Shown piece by piece: positions 1 to 8,492 of a stretch of DNA of 64,000 nt. The stretch comes from Pseudomonadota bacterium (GTDB lineage Bacteria > Pseudomonadota > Alphaproteobacteria > Reyranellales > Reyranellaceae). Positions within the stretch are counted from its first letter, which is position 1. The number at the start of each line of letters is the position of its first letter. The translations under genes were made by a program, and so were the position numbers. The notes beneath the pieces were generated by a model that worked only from the letters and a program-made list of their open reading frames with translations, made no database searches and was not told the origin of the DNA. The stretch lies in NCBI GenBank assembly GCA_018242505.1, contig JAFEBU010000015.1:1-64000 (forward strand), given 5' to 3'.

Positions 1-21
1 GGAGCTGTCGGGCGGGACGAA

Positions 22-47
22 AAAGGGGACCCGCGCGGGTCCCCTTT
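22..47 (-). terminator. Intrinsic terminator of the rubrerythrin gene
   Basis: A perfect 12-bp stem (22-33 pairing with 36-47) with a very short loop lies 17 bp past the stop codon of the rubrerythrin gene. On the minus strand it is followed by five T residues (20-24). This is a typical Rho-independent terminator. Confidence 0.85.
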
Positions 48-63
48 GAAAAACCCGGGCGGC

Positions 64-483
64 TCAGCCCAGTGTGTCGAGCGCCTTCTGGAAGCGGCCG
101 GCGTGGCTCTTTTCCGCCTTGGCCAGCGTCTCGAACCAGTCGGCGATCTCGCCGAAACCTTCCTCGCGAGCGGTGCGGGCCATGCCCGGATACATGTCGG
201 TGTATTCGTGCGTCTCGCCCGCGATCGCGGCCTTGAGGTTGGACGAGGTCTCACCGATCGGCAGGCCGGTCGCCGGATCGCCGCTCACCTCGAGAAACTC
301 GAGATGGCCATGGGCGTGGCCGGTCTCGCCTTCTGCCGTCGAACGGAAAACGGTGGCAACGTCGTTGTAACCCTCTACATCGGCCTTCTGGGCAAAGTAG
401 AGATAGCGACGGTTGGCCTGGCTTTCGCCCGCGAACGCCGCCTTCAAGTTGTCTTCAGTCTTGGAGCCTTTGAGATTGGCCAT
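64..483 (-). CDS. Rubrerythrin-family diiron protein without rubredoxin domain
   Basis: A 139-residue ferritin-like protein that fits the diiron four-helix part of rubrerythrin and lacks the C-terminal rubredoxin module of the classical 190-residue enzyme. Two repeated helix pairs carry the expected carboxylate and histidine ligands: Glu20, Glu53 and His56 in the first, Glu90, Glu94, Glu124 and His127 in the second. Rubrerythrins act in peroxide detoxification and iron handling in the cytoplasm. The start is supported by a GGAGGAG ribosome site. The gene is read away from irr, and an ICE-like box lies just upstream, so iron/Irr control is likely. This resembles the Irr-controlled mbfA (rubrerythrin-ferritin) genes of rhizobia, although the membrane VIT1-like domain of MbfA is absent here. 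The family assignment is secure; the physiological substrate is inferred. Confidence 0.93.
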   Translation of the reverse strand: MANLKGSKTEDNLKAAFAGESQANRRYLYFAQKADVEGYNDVATVFRSTAEGETGHAHGHLEFLEVSGDPATGLPIGETSSNLKAAIAGETHEYTDMYPGMARTAREEGFGEIADWFETLAKAEKSHAGRFQKALDTLG

Positions 484-509
484 GATCCACTCCTCCGAAT
501 GAGAAGTGG

Positions 510-538
510 ATTTTGCGAGCCGGCCTGCGCTCCGTCAA
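510..538 (-). promoter_or_regulatory. Candidate sigma-70 promoter of the rubrerythrin gene
   Basis: On the minus strand a -35 element TTGACG (538-533) is separated by 17 bp from CAAAAT (515-510, 4 of 6 matches). It sits 27 to 55 bp upstream of the start codon and directly next to the ICE-like box at 543-559. Confidence 0.5.
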
Positions 539-542
539 GTAC

Positions 543-559
543 TTTAGAATAATTCCAAA
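543..559. promoter_or_regulatory. ICE-like Irr binding site
   Basis: The sequence TTTAGAA-TAA-TTCCAAA is an inverted repeat with one mismatch. It matches the rhizobial iron control element (TTTAGAA-N3-TTCTAAA) at 13 of 14 arm positions. It lies between the rubrerythrin start and the end of irr, immediately upstream of the candidate -35 of the rubrerythrin promoter. A site upstream of -35 would fit activation or modulation as well as repression. The Irr homologue encoded next door is the obvious ligand. Confidence 0.7.
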
Positions 560-593
560 GATGAAAATGACTCGCAACACCAATCGTGCGCCG

Positions 594-1001
594 CTAGCGG
601 CGCACGCGCACCACCACATCGACACGCGAAAGCCGCGTTCCCTTGGGCGGGGAAGGAAGCCCTTCGATCGTCACCTTGTCAGACGGGAAGTCGTGCAGCT
701 CGCCATCGTCTTCCACGAAGAAATGATGATGGTGGCCGGTATTGGTGTCGAAATAGGATCGGCCGGGCGCCACGACGACTTCGCGCAGCAAGCCAGCATC
801 GCGGAACTGGTTCAGAGTGTTGTAGACAGTCGCCAGTGCCACAGGGATGCGCGTTGCCTTCACCTCGGCATGCAGACTCTCCGCCGTGACGTGGCGATGG
901 CCCGAGCCGAACAGGACGCGCGCCAGTGCCACGCGCTGGCGCGTGGGGCGCAGGCCCACGTCGCGCAAGTGGGCAGCATAATCGGGACTGGTACCAGTCA
1001 T
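594..1001 (-). CDS. irr: Fur-family iron response regulator Irr
   Basis: A 135-residue Fur-family transcription factor. The N-terminal winged helix (about 10-80) carries the ALATVYNTLN recognition segment, and a His run at 90-93 (GHHHHFF) matches the heme/metal-binding HHH motif of Irr. There is no cysteine in the whole protein, so the C-terminal CxxC zinc motif of Fur and the N-terminal Cys heme motif of Bradyrhizobium Irr are both absent, as in other short Irr proteins. Irr represses or activates iron genes under low iron and responds to heme. It is divergent from fabA-fabB-fabI, an arrangement also known in rhizobia, and next to an Irr-type box and a rubrerythrin gene. Confidence is high for Irr over Fur, PerR or Zur because of the HHH motif and the context. 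Confidence 0.9.
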   Translation of the reverse strand: MTGTSPDYAAHLRDVGLRPTRQRVALARVLFGSGHRHVTAESLHAEVKATRIPVALATVYNTLNQFRDAGLLREVVVAPGRSYFDTNTGHHHHFFVEDDGELHDFPSDKVTIEGLPSPPKGTRLSRVDVVVRVRR

Positions 1002-1133
1002 ATCACGACCATATGTAAGGTCTGGAAGGGGGCCTGGAAAGCCCCCAAACGGCTATTTCGGCGGTTTGCGCTCGCCGGCTGGCGTCCCTATTCTGCGCCC
1101 GATCCGGATCGGATGCTTGCGGGACGGTGAAGA

Positions 1134-1664
1134 GTGACCGAGAAGAAGAGCAGCTATTCCTTCGAAGACCTGATCGAATGCGCCAAGGGCCATCTGTTTG
1201 GCCCGGGGAACGCGCAGCTGCCGCTGCCGCCCATGTTGATGTTCGATCGGATCGTCAAGATCGCCGATGCCGGAGGCAAATACGGCAAGGGCGAGATCGT
1301 CGCCGAGCTCGACATGAAGCCCGACCTCTGGTTTTTCGCCTGCCACTTCAAGGGCGACCCGGTGATGCCGGGATGTCTGGGGCTCGATGCCATGTGGCAG
1401 ATGCTGGGCTTCTTCCTGGGCTGGATGAAGGCGCCGGGTCGCGGCCGGGCGCTCGGTGTCGGCGAGGTCAAGCTGACCGGCATGATCGTGCCCAGCGTTC
1501 GCAAATTGACCTATCACGTCCACCTCAAGCGCGTGATCCTGCGCCGGCTGGTGATGGGGATCGCCGACGGATTCGTGCACGCCGACGGCAAGCCGGTCTA
1601 TGAAGCCAGCGACATGAAAGTCGGCCTCGCGCAGGAAGCGGCGGCCGCCGCGGCAGCGAGCTGA
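1134..1664 (+). CDS. fabA: 3-hydroxydecanoyl-ACP dehydratase/isomerase FabA
   Basis: A 176-residue hot-dog-fold enzyme that dehydrates 3-hydroxydecanoyl-ACP and isomerises trans-2- to cis-3-decenoyl-ACP, the branch point of anaerobic unsaturated fatty acid synthesis in the cytoplasm. The catalytic pair is visible as His71 in [11 protein letters not shown] and Asp85 in GLDAMWQM, the equivalents of His70 and Asp84 in Escherichia coli. The start is GTG; length and N-terminus fit the family (about 170 residues). A short Ala-rich tail follows the catalytic fold. It is the first gene of a tight run with fabB, which begins one base after its stop codon, and fabI, so the three are almost certainly co-transcribed. 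It is divergent from irr. Confidence 0.96.
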   Translation: MTEKKSSYSFEDLIECAKGHLFGPGNAQLPLPPMLMFDRIVKIADAGGKYGKGEIVAELDMKPDLWFFACHFKGDPVMPGCLGLDAMWQMLGFFLGWMKAPGRGRALGVGEVKLTGMIVPSVRKLTYHVHLKRVILRRLVMGIADGFVHADGKPVYEASDMKVGLAQEAAAAAAAS

Positions 1665-1665
1665 C

Positions 1666-2901
1666 ATGCGGCGCGTCGTCGTCACGGGTCTCGGCATCGT
1701 GTCCTCGATCGGCAACAATGCCGCCGAGGTCACCCAGTCGCTGAAGGACGGCAAGTCCGGGATCGAATTCGTGCCCCAGTATCGGGACCTCGGCTTCCGC
1801 AGCCAGGTGGCTGGCACCCTCAAGCTGAATGTCGACGACGTCGTCGACCGGCGCCTGCGTCGCTTCATGGGCGACGGTGCAGCTTTCGCCTATCTCGCCA
1901 TGAAAGAGGCGATCGCCGACGCCGGGCTGAGCGCTGCCGAGGTATCGAACGAGCGCACCGGCGTTGTTGCCGGCTCGGGCGGGCCGACCACTGGCGCAAT
2001 CGTTCAATCTGCTCTCATCACCAAGGAGAAGGGTCCGAGAAAGATCGGCCCCTTCATGGTGCCCAAGGCGATGTCGAGCACAGTATCGGCCAATCTCGCG
2101 ACCGCCTACAAGATCAAGGGACTCTCCTATTCGATCAGCTCGGCCTGTTCGACCTCGGCGCATTGCATCGGCAACGCCGTCGAGTGCATCCAGCTCGGCA
2201 AGTCCGATCGCATGTTTGCCGGCGGCGGCGAGGAGCTCGACTGGACCCTCTCGGTACTGTTCGACGCCATGGGCGCCATGTCGTCGAGGTACAACGAGGC
2301 GCCGCAACGCGCGAGTCGCGCCTATGACAAGGATCGCGACGGCTTCGTCATCTCCGGCGGCGGCGGCATCGTGGTGCTGGAGGATCTTGAGCTCGCCAAG
2401 GCACGCGGCGCCAAGATCTATGCCGAGGTGATCGGCTATGGCGCCACATCCGACGGTGCCGATATGGTCGCCCCCTCGGGCGAGGGAGCGGTGCGCTGCA
2501 TGAAGCTCGCCACCGAGGGCTTCCCCAGGGCTGCGCGGCGCAACACGCCGGTCGACTACATCAACACCCACGGCACATCGACCCCGGTAGGCGATATCAC
2601 CGAGCTCGACGCGATCCGCGCGGTGTTCGGCGAGAAGTTGCCGACCGTGAGCTCGACCAAGTCGCTCACCGGCCACAGCCAAGGCGCGACCGGCGCCCAT
2701 GAGGCAATCTATTCCCTCCTGATGTTGAAAGAGGATTTCGTCGCAGCATCGGCAAATATCGAGAACCTCGATCCGGGTGCCGAGGGATATCCGATCGCAC
2801 GGCAACGTATCGACAAGGCGGGGCTGCAGGCGGTGATGTCGAACAGCTTCGGTTTCGGCGGCACCAACGCCTGCCTGCTGTTCTCGCGCTACGAACACTG
2901 A
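1666..2901 (+). CDS. fabB: 3-oxoacyl-ACP synthase I FabB
   Basis: A 411-residue beta-ketoacyl-ACP synthase with the Cys-His-His triad: Cys161 in [10 protein letters not shown], His302 in [11 protein letters not shown] and His337 in [13 protein letters not shown]. It elongates the cis-3-decenoyl-ACP made by FabA, which together with the fabA pairing distinguishes it from FabF. The C-terminal [10 protein letters not shown] motif is intact. Only one base separates it from fabA, and fabI follows after 9 bases with a good ribosome site between them, so translation of the three genes is probably coupled. Confidence 0.96.
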   Translation: MRRVVVTGLGIVSSIGNNAAEVTQSLKDGKSGIEFVPQYRDLGFRSQVAGTLKLNVDDVVDRRLRRFMGDGAAFAYLAMKEAIADAGLSAAEVSNERTGVVAGSGGPTTGAIVQSALITKEKGPRKIGPFMVPKAMSSTVSANLATAYKIKGLSYSISSACSTSAHCIGNAVECIQLGKSDRMFAGGGEELDWTLSVLFDAMGAMSSRYNEAPQRASRAYDKDRDGFVISGGGGIVVLEDLELAKARGAKIYAEVIGYGATSDGADMVAPSGEGAVRCMKLATEGFPRAARRNTPVDYINTHGTSTPVGDITELDAIRAVFGEKLPTVSSTKSLTGHSQGATGAHEAIYSLLMLKEDFVAASANIENLDPGAEGYPIARQRIDKAGLQAVMSNSFGFGGTNACLLFSRYEH

Positions 2902-2910
2902 GAGGGGAAG

Positions 2911-3846
2911 ATGCCTGTCAATCGTACCCTCTCCGCCGCGCCAGATGCGTCGGGCGGAAGCGGATCTGGCGCTCCGACGTCCGGCACTGGGGTCTCCAGG
3001 CCGGCAGAATTGCCCTCCGGGTCGAAGTTGATGGCAGGCAAGCGCGGTTTGGTGATGGGCGTCGCCAATGAGCGTTCGATCGCCTGGGGCATTGCCCAGG
3101 CCCTGCACGGCGCGGGCGCCGAGATGGCCTTCACCTACCAGGGCGCCGCGTTCGGCAAGCGCGTGCTGCCGATGGTCGAGAAGCTCGGCACGCGCATCGT
3201 GCAGGAGGCTGACGTCGAAAACGAGGAGAGCCTCGATGCGCTCTTCACCCGGCTCGACAAGGAGTGGGGCCGGCTCGATTTCGTGGTCCATGCCATCGCC
3301 TTCTCCGACAAGGAGGAGCTGAAGGGTCGCTATGTCGACACGACCAAGGCCAACTTCCAGAAAAGCCTGACCATCTCCTGCTATTCCTTCACCGAGGTCG
3401 CTCGCCGCGCGCTGCCACTGATGACCGAAGGTGGCAGCCTGATCACGCTCACCTACGAGGGCGCCGCGCGCGTGATGCCGTCCTACAACGTGATGGGCGT
3501 GGCCAAGGCGGCGCTCGAGGCCAGCGTACGCTATCTCGCGGCCGACCTCGGTCCGCAGGGCGTGCGCGTGAACGCGATCTCCGCCGGCCCTATGCGCACG
3601 CTGGCCGGCGCCGTGATCGGCAGCAGCCGCTATGTCTACCGGCTGTCACGCGAGGCCTCGCCGCTTCGCCGCAACATGGAACTGTCCGACATCGGCGGCG
3701 CCGCGCTCTACTACCTCTCCGACCTCAGCGCCGGGGTCACCGGCACCATCCACTATGTCGACGGCGGCTATCATGCCGTCGGCATGCCACCCGCCAGCGC
3801 CGCCGGTCAGAACGGCGACGAGACCGGCAACGGCAGCGGGAAGTAG
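2911..3846 (+). CDS. fabI: Enoyl-ACP reductase FabI with N-terminal extension
   Basis: An NADH-dependent short-chain-dehydrogenase-fold enoyl-ACP reductase, the last step of each elongation cycle. The FabI-type active site is present: Tyr182, then Tyr192-x6-Lys199 in SYNVMGVAK, and the divergent nucleotide motif GVANERSIAWG near 50-60. The protein is 311 residues against about 260-275 for the family. The excess is a Gly/Ser/Ala-rich N-terminal segment of 40 residues and a polar C-terminal tail of about 20 residues. I kept the upstream start because GAGGGG lies 4 bases before it, whereas the internal ATG at 3031 (MAGKRGLVMG), where homologues usually begin, has a weak ribosome site. An internal start cannot be excluded. 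Third gene of the fabABI run. Confidence 0.93.
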   Translation: MPVNRTLSAAPDASGGSGSGAPTSGTGVSRPAELPSGSKLMAGKRGLVMGVANERSIAWGIAQALHGAGAEMAFTYQGAAFGKRVLPMVEKLGTRIVQEADVENEESLDALFTRLDKEWGRLDFVVHAIAFSDKEELKGRYVDTTKANFQKSLTISCYSFTEVARRALPLMTEGGSLITLTYEGAARVMPSYNVMGVAKAALEASVRYLAADLGPQGVRVNAISAGPMRTLAGAVIGSSRYVYRLSREASPLRRNMELSDIGGAALYYLSDLSAGVTGTIHYVDGGYHAVGMPPASAAGQNGDETGNGSGK

Positions 3847-3943
3847 TCGAGGGGATCGACGTGGAAGAGATGAAGCCGGCAGGGCACGGCGAAGCACGAT
3901 CTCATCTTGAGAAGCCGCATCATCCCGTTTCTCTCTTCATATA

Positions 3944-3979
3944 ATATATGGAATCGCCACTCATATATGGGATCGCCAC
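3944..3979. repeat. Pair of 17-bp direct repeats
   Basis: Two copies of ATATATGG(A/G)ATCGCCAC, at 3944-3960 and 3963-3979, are identical at 16 of 17 positions and spaced 19 bp start to start. They sit in the AT-rich part of the intergenic region and have no assigned function. Confidence 0.8.
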
Positions 3980-4232
3980 GATCCAAACGCTCTGTGGCCT
4001 AGCTTCCGCTGCTCAAACAGTATTCCCTTGGCAGACGTCAATTAATCTTGCTGTGGACACGATCGCCGGTTCTTGCTCGCTGGTCTGTCTAGGCGCGCTT
4101 CTCGATATAGCCGATCAAATTCGTTGAAACGCTTTGCCGCCCGAGCGGCGAATCCCGCGGCACTCTGTGCCGGAACTCTTTTCAGCAACCGTCCGACGAC
4201 TTCAGGCACCTACCTGACCCAAAAGGTCGGGT

Positions 4233-4304
4233 GTCATCCCGAGCACAGCGAGGGAGCCTCATCTCCAACACTGACCAACGATCCTTCGCTGCGCTCAGGA
4301 TGAC
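4233..4304. repeat. REP-like inverted repeat element
   Basis: A 23-base arm at 4233-4255 (beginning GTCATCCCGAGCACAGCGAG) is matched by the reverse complement of 4282-4304 (ending CGCTGCGCTCAGGATGAC) with a few mismatches, leaving a 26-base spacer. Elements of the form GTCATCCTGAGCGCAGCGAAGGA are known as dispersed intergenic palindromes in many proteobacteria. It lies between two convergent transcription units (fabI and pnp), the usual location for REP-type sequences. Confidence 0.7.
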
Positions 4305-4347
4305 GCGGCCTCGATCAAAAGGCTTCGCCAAGCTGCAATGCCAAATG

Positions 4348-4376
4348 AAAAACGGCGGCCCGTGGGCCGCCGTTTT
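4348..4376 (-). terminator. Intrinsic terminator of pnp
   Basis: A 13-bp stem (4349-4361 with 4364-4376, ACGGCGGCCC core) with a 2-base loop lies 16 bases beyond the pnp stop codon. On the minus strand it runs into five T residues (4352-4348). It can also end transcripts arriving from fabI. Confidence 0.88.
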
Positions 4377-4392
4377 CGTTTCCACTCGATCT

Positions 4393-6546
4393 CTATTCGC
4401 CGGCCGCCGGGGCGGGCTGCTCCTCGCGCGGCTTGTTGGAGATGTCCTCGCCGGTCTCCTGGTCGACCGCCTTGATGCTGAGGCGAACCTTGCCCCGATC
4501 GTCGACGCCCAGGACCTTGACCTTCACCTGGTCGCCTTCCTTGACCACGTCGGTGACCTTGGCGACGCGCCGCGGCGCCAGCTCGGAGATGTGCACCAGG
4601 CCGTCGCGTGCCCCCAGGAAATTAACGAAGGCGCCGAACTCGACCGTCTTCACGACCTTGCCGGTGTAGATCACGCCCACTTCCGGCTCGGCGACAATAC
4701 CCTTGATCCAGTCGATCGCCTTCTGGCCCGCCTTGGCATCGACCGCCGCGACCTTGATGGTGCCGTCGTCCTCGATATCGATCTTGGTGCCGGTCTGCTC
4801 GGTGATCTCGCGGATCACCTTGCCGCCGGTACCGATCACTTCGCGGATCTTGTCCTTGGGGATCGTGAACTGGGTGATGCGCGGCGCGTTCTGGCTCACC
4901 GCCTCGCGCGCGCCGCCCAGGCCCTTGGCCATCTCGCCCAGAATATGGATGCGGCCGTCGCGGGCCTGGGCCAGCGCCACCTTCATGATCTCCTCGTTGA
5001 TCGAGGTGATCTTGAGATCCATCTGCAGCGAGGTGATGCCGCGGTCCGTGCCGGCCACCTTGAAATCCATGTCGCCGAGATGATCCTCGTCGCCCAGGAT
5101 GTCCGACAGGACGGCGAAGCGCTCGCCTTCCTTGATCAGGCCCATGGCAATGCCGGCCACCGGACGCTCGAGCGGAACGCCGGCATCCATCAGCGACAGC
5201 GAGCCGCCGCACACCGACGCCATCGACGACGAGCCGTTGCTCTCGGTGATCTCCGACACGATGCGGATCGTGTAGGGGAATTTCTCCTTGGTCGGCAGCA
5301 TCGGACGCAGGGCGCGCCAAGCGAGCTTGCCGTGGCCGATCTCGCGCCGGCCCGGCGAGCCCATGCGACGCACTTCGCCGACCGCGTAGGGCGGCATGTT
5401 GTAGTGCATCATGAAGTGCTCGCGGTACTCGCCCTCCAGCGCGTCGATGATCTGCTCGTCCTGGCCGGTGCCGAGCGTCGCCACGACCAGCGCCTGGGTC
5501 TCGCCGCGGGTGAAGAGTGACGAGCCGTGGGCACGCGGCAGCACCCCGACCTCGGCCACGATCGGCCGGACGGTCTTGGTGTCGCGGCCGTCGATGCGCT
5601 TGCCGGTATCGAGGACGGCGCCGCGCACGACGTCGGCCTCGAGGTTGCTGAACTGGTCGGAGAAAAGCGCAAGCTCTTCTTCATTGCCCTCGAACAGCTT
5701 CTTGGCCTCCTCCTTGACGGCCGCCACCTTCTGCTGGCGAGCCAGCTTCTGGACTTCGGCATAGGCGTCGACCAGCTTGGTCCGTACTTCCGCCCTGAGC
5801 TTGTCGGCCACCGTCTTTGCCGCCGCCGGCGGTTCGGTGAGCGGCAGCGGATCCTTCGCCGCGTGCTCGGCCAGCGAGATGATGGCGTCGATCACCGGCT
5901 GGAAGGAGCGATGGCCCTCCATGACGGCGTTCAGCATCACGTCCTCGGCCAGCTCCTTGGCCTGGGACTCGACCATCAGCACGCCTTCCTGGGTGCCGGC
6001 GACCACCAGATCGAGATCGCTCTTTTCGGTCTGCTCGAGCGTCGGGTTGATCACGAGCTTGCCGTCAAGGTAGCCCACGCGCGCCGCGCCGATCGGGCCC
6101 ATGAAGGGCACGCCCGAAATGGTGAGCGCAGCGGAGGTCGCGACCATCGACACGATATCGGGATCGTTCTCCAAATCGTGGGCGAGCGTGGTCACCACGA
6201 CCAGCGTCTCGTTGCGGTAGCTCTCGTGGAACAGCGGCCGGATCGGACGGTCGATCAGGCGCGAGGTCAGGACCTCCTTCTCCGAGGGACGTCCTTCACG
6301 CTTGAAGAAGCCGCCGGGGATCTTGCCAGCGGCGAATGCCTTTTCCTGGTAGTTGACCGTGAGCGGGAAGAAATCGAGGCCGGGCTTGGGCTTCTTCTCG
6401 AACACAACAGTGGCCAACACGGTGGTGCCGCCGTAGGTCGCCAACACCGCGCCATCGGCCTGACGCGCGATCTTGCCCGTCTCGAGCACCAGCTTGCGGC
6501 CGGCCCATTCCACCTCTTTGCGGAATACCTTGAACATATCGGTCAT
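4393..6546 (-). CDS. pnp: Polyribonucleotide nucleotidyltransferase (PNPase)
   Basis: A 717-residue phosphorolytic 3'-5' exoribonuclease of the RNA degradosome. It has the expected order: first RNase PH domain (about 10-230), an all-helical linker, the second catalytic RNase PH domain (about 310-540, with GTGQDEQ and [17 protein letters not shown]), a KH domain (about 555-615, [11 protein letters not shown]) and an S1 domain (about 620-690), followed by a short acidic tail. Length matches the family. It is the last gene of the rimP-to-pnp block, 202 bases downstream of rpsO and separated from it by a hairpin, as in many bacteria where rpsO-pnp transcripts are processed between the genes. Confidence 0.98.
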   Translation of the reverse strand: MTDMFKVFRKEVEWAGRKLVLETGKIARQADGAVLATYGGTTVLATVVFEKKPKPGLDFFPLTVNYQEKAFAAGKIPGGFFKREGRPSEKEVLTSRLIDRPIRPLFHESYRNETLVVVTTLAHDLENDPDIVSMVATSAALTISGVPFMGPIGAARVGYLDGKLVINPTLEQTEKSDLDLVVAGTQEGVLMVESQAKELAEDVMLNAVMEGHRSFQPVIDAIISLAEHAAKDPLPLTEPPAAAKTVADKLRAEVRTKLVDAYAEVQKLARQQKVAAVKEEAKKLFEGNEEELALFSDQFSNLEADVVRGAVLDTGKRIDGRDTKTVRPIVAEVGVLPRAHGSSLFTRGETQALVVATLGTGQDEQIIDALEGEYREHFMMHYNMPPYAVGEVRRMGSPGRREIGHGKLAWRALRPMLPTKEKFPYTIRIVSEITESNGSSSMASVCGGSLSLMDAGVPLERPVAGIAMGLIKEGERFAVLSDILGDEDHLGDMDFKVAGTDRGITSLQMDLKITSINEEIMKVALAQARDGRIHILGEMAKGLGGAREAVSQNAPRITQFTIPKDKIREVIGTGGKVIREITEQTGTKIDIEDDGTIKVAAVDAKAGQKAIDWIKGIVAEPEVGVIYTGKVVKTVEFGAFVNFLGARDGLVHISELAPRRVAKVTDVVKEGDQVKVKVLGVDDRGKVRLSIKAVDQETGEDISNKPREEQPAPAAGE

Positions 6547-6715
6547 TTCGTCATCCTTTCCTTAACGGCCGCCCGCCCCCGTTTGGCGACGACCGCCCAC
6601 CGGCGCCCTTGCGCCGGCAGGACCGGGCCAGGCCTTTGCTCTCGCCCCTGCCTTCCCGGTTACTGCGAAGCCGCATCGACCGGCCGAACTCACGGGGACC
6701 GGACAACACGACACG

Positions 6716-6742
6716 AAAAGGCCCCGCCACGAGGGCGGGGCC
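6716..6742 (-). terminator. Hairpin between rpsO and pnp
   Basis: A 9-bp GC-only stem (6720-6728 with 6734-6742, loop 6729-6733) ends 7 bases past the rpsO stop codon and is followed on the minus strand by TTTT. It reads as the rpsO terminator. Since pnp follows in the same direction, it may act as a partial terminator or as a processing site for the rpsO-pnp message. Confidence 0.75.
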
Positions 6743-6748
6743 GGACAA

Positions 6749-7018
6749 TCAACGGCGCAGACCCAGGCGCTCGATCAGCGTGTCGTAGCGCTTTTGGTTC
6801 TTGGCCTTGAGGTAGTCGAGCAGGCGTCGGCGCTGGCCGACCAGCTTCAGGAGGCCGCGACGCGAATGGTGATCCTTCGCATGGCCCTTGAAATGCTCGG
6901 TGAGGTTGGTGATGCGCTCGCTCAGGATAGCGACTTGCACTTCCGGCGATCCGGTGTCGCCTTCACCCTGGGCATAGTCCTTGATCAGCTCAGCTTTGCG
7001 CGCGGCCGTAATCGACAT
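6749..7018 (-). CDS. rpsO: 30S ribosomal protein S15
   Basis: An 89-residue protein of the normal S15 length with the conserved signatures [15 protein letters not shown] and [21 protein letters not shown]15 binds 16S rRNA helices 20-22 and organises the platform of the small subunit. It follows truB after 18 bases and is followed by the intergenic hairpin and pnp, the classic truB-rpsO-pnp order. S15 often autoregulates through its own leader; I could not identify a specific leader structure in the 18-base gap. Confidence 0.98.
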   Translation of the reverse strand: MSITAARKAELIKDYAQGEGDTGSPEVQVAILSERITNLTEHFKGHAKDHHSRRGLLKLVGQRRRLLDYLKAKNQKRYDTLIERLGLRR

Positions 7019-7036
7019 CGGTCATCTCCTGAAAAT

Positions 7037-7942
7037 CTAGAGGTTGAACACTCGCACCGGCTGAAGCGAAGCGCCGTCCGAACGGACCAGCGCCACCAGC
7101 CTGCTGCCGGCTTCGGCGCGAACCAATGCGCCAGGCGGCGGTGCGTCCCGGGTCAAGGACACCGGCTGGCCTTGGCACAGCCGGGCCGCTTGGGCATCCG
7201 TCAGGGCCAATGCCGGGATGTCGTCCAGCGCGGTCGCGACGGGAGCCAGGGCCCCGAGAAGCGGCGGAATATGCCCGAGGGCTTCCAGTTTGGAAAGCGA
7301 AATGGCGGCCTCTTCCCGGAACGGGCCGGCGACGGTCCGACGCAGCGCCGAGAGGTGTCCCACGGTGCCAAGCGCCACCGCGAGATCGCGTCCCAGCGAC
7401 CGGATGTAGGTGCCTTTGCCGCAGCTGACCACGAAATCCGCGTGATCCTCATCGGCGCGGGCCAGGAATTCCAGCCGATCGATCCGAACCCGGCGCAATG
7501 TGAGGGCCACCGTCTCGCCCGCCCGGGCGAGGTCATAGGCGCGCTTGCCGTTGATCTTGAGGGCGGAATAGGCGGGCGGCATCTGCTCGATCTCGCCGGT
7601 GAAGCGATCGAGCACCGCCGAGATCGCCGCATCCGCCGGCCGTACGGTGCTGGTGGCCGTGACCTCGCCTTCGGCGTCCTCGGTCGAACGCGCTTCACCG
7701 AAGCGAAGCGTGAAGCGATATTCCTTTCGCCCATCCATGACGAACGGCACGGTCTTGGTTGCCTCGCCGAGCGCGATCGGCAGGACACCGCTTGCCAGCG
7801 GATCGAGCGTGCCGCCATGACCGGCCTTCTGCGCCCCGAACAGACGGCGCACCCGCCCCACCGCCTGCGTCGAGCCGAGCCCCACGGGCTTGTCGAGTAC
7901 GACCCAGCCGTCGATCTTCTGGCCTTTCCTTTGACGGCTCAT
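7037..7942 (-). CDS. truB: tRNA pseudouridine(55) synthase TruB
   Basis: A 301-residue enzyme that isomerises U55 in the T-loop of tRNAs. The catalytic aspartate is Asp47 in HGGTLDPLASGVLP, followed by the family motifs KEYRF, GEIEQMPPAYSALKINGKRAYDLAR and CGKGTYIRSLGRDL. The C-terminal part (about 225-301) fits the small PUA-like TruB domain. Its first four bases overlap the end of rbfA (7939-7942), so the two are translationally coupled; rpsO follows 18 bases downstream. Confidence 0.97.
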   Translation of the reverse strand: MSRQRKGQKIDGWVVLDKPVGLGSTQAVGRVRRLFGAQKAGHGGTLDPLASGVLPIALGEATKTVPFVMDGRKEYRFTLRFGEARSTEDAEGEVTATSTVRPADAAISAVLDRFTGEIEQMPPAYSALKINGKRAYDLARAGETVALTLRRVRIDRLEFLARADEDHADFVVSCGKGTYIRSLGRDLAVALGTVGHLSALRRTVAGPFREEAAISLSKLEALGHIPPLLGALAPVATALDDIPALALTDAQAARLCQGQPVSLTRDAPPPGALVRAEAGSRLVALVRSDGASLQPVRVFNL

Positions 7943-8343
7943 TCCTCTTCGATGTCGCGTGCGACATCGGGCCGGCGCAGCAACGCGCCGATCTTGTCGG
8001 CTTCGTCGAAAGTGCGGTCGAGCTCGAAGCGGATCTCGGGCGCGTAGCGCAGGCCGGCGCGCTCGCCGACACGGCCGCGGAACCAGGGCGCAGCGCGACG
8101 CATGGCGGCCAACAGCCGTGCCGCGTCGACGCCGCCCAGTGGCATCACGAAGGCCGTGGCGTTGCGCAGATCGGGGCTGACATCGACGGCGGTCACGGTG
8201 ATCGACGCGCCGCGCAGCTCAGGGTCGCGCATGTTGCCGCGCTCCAGGAGATCGGCCAGGACGTGGCGGACCTCCTCCCCCACGCGCAGTTGGCGCTGGC
8301 TGTGGCCACGACCTTCCTTTTCCGATGAATGACGCCGGGGCAT
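7939..8343 (-). CDS. rbfA: 30S ribosome-binding factor RbfA
   Basis: A 134-residue KH-fold ribosome maturation factor that binds the 30S precursor and assists 16S 5'-end processing. Family features are the N-terminal QLRVGEEVRHVLADLLERG, the central VSPDLRNATAFVMPLGG and the C-terminal LRYAPEIRFELDRTFDEADKI. Length fits the family. It lies between infB and truB, overlapping truB by 4 bp. A repeat element fills the 149-base gap to infB. Confidence 0.96.
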   Translation of the reverse strand: MPRRHSSEKEGRGHSQRQLRVGEEVRHVLADLLERGNMRDPELRGASITVTAVDVSPDLRNATAFVMPLGGVDAARLLAAMRRAAPWFRGRVGERAGLRYAPEIRFELDRTFDEADKIGALLRRPDVARDIEEE

Positions 8344-8362
8344 GGCGTTCCCTTCCTTCTCG

Positions 8363-8484
8363 CCTCTCCATTCTCATGGGGAGGTGCCCGCATAGCGGGC
8401 GGAGGGATCATAGGCCGCGTCTTTGCAGCGCATGGCTCCTCCGTCGTCGCAGGCGGACGACACCTCCCCCGAAGACGGGGGAGG
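8363..8484. repeat. Dispersed double-hairpin element, copy A
   Basis: A 122-base element between infB and rbfA. Each end folds into a hairpin: CCTCTCC/GGGGAGG at the left (8363 to about 8384) and CACCTCCCCC...GGGGGAGG at the right (about 8461-8484). The inner arms (CGGAGGGATCAT near 8400 and ATGGCTCCTCCG near 8432) are also roughly complementary. A related element occurs at 58313-58450, so this is a repeated intergenic sequence. It directly follows the infB stop codon and may influence the infB-rbfA message. Confidence 0.72.
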
Positions 8485-8492
8485 CTGCGATT

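Larger units (their letters stand above)
3847..4347. other. Intergenic stretch between fabI and pnp with short repeats
   Basis: About 500 bases without a recognisable gene, AT-richer than the neighbours near 3930-4070. It contains the near-identical 17-mers at 3944-3979, an inverted-repeat element at 4233-4304, and the pnp terminator at its end. A minus-strand GTG ORF of 55 codons (4042-4209) encodes an Arg/Ala-rich peptide that I do not recognise; it starts directly after an in-frame stop and has no convincing ribosome site, so I do not call it a gene. Confidence 0.6.

Noticed and set aside
1525..3291. Long minus-strand open frame opposite fabB and fabI
   Set aside because: It is antisense to two intact genes with full active sites and shows only Arg/Gly/His-rich shadow composition.
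4042..4209. 55-codon minus-strand GTG ORF in the fabI-pnp gap
   Set aside because: No ribosome site and no recognisable motif; it is mentioned only as content of the intergenic region.
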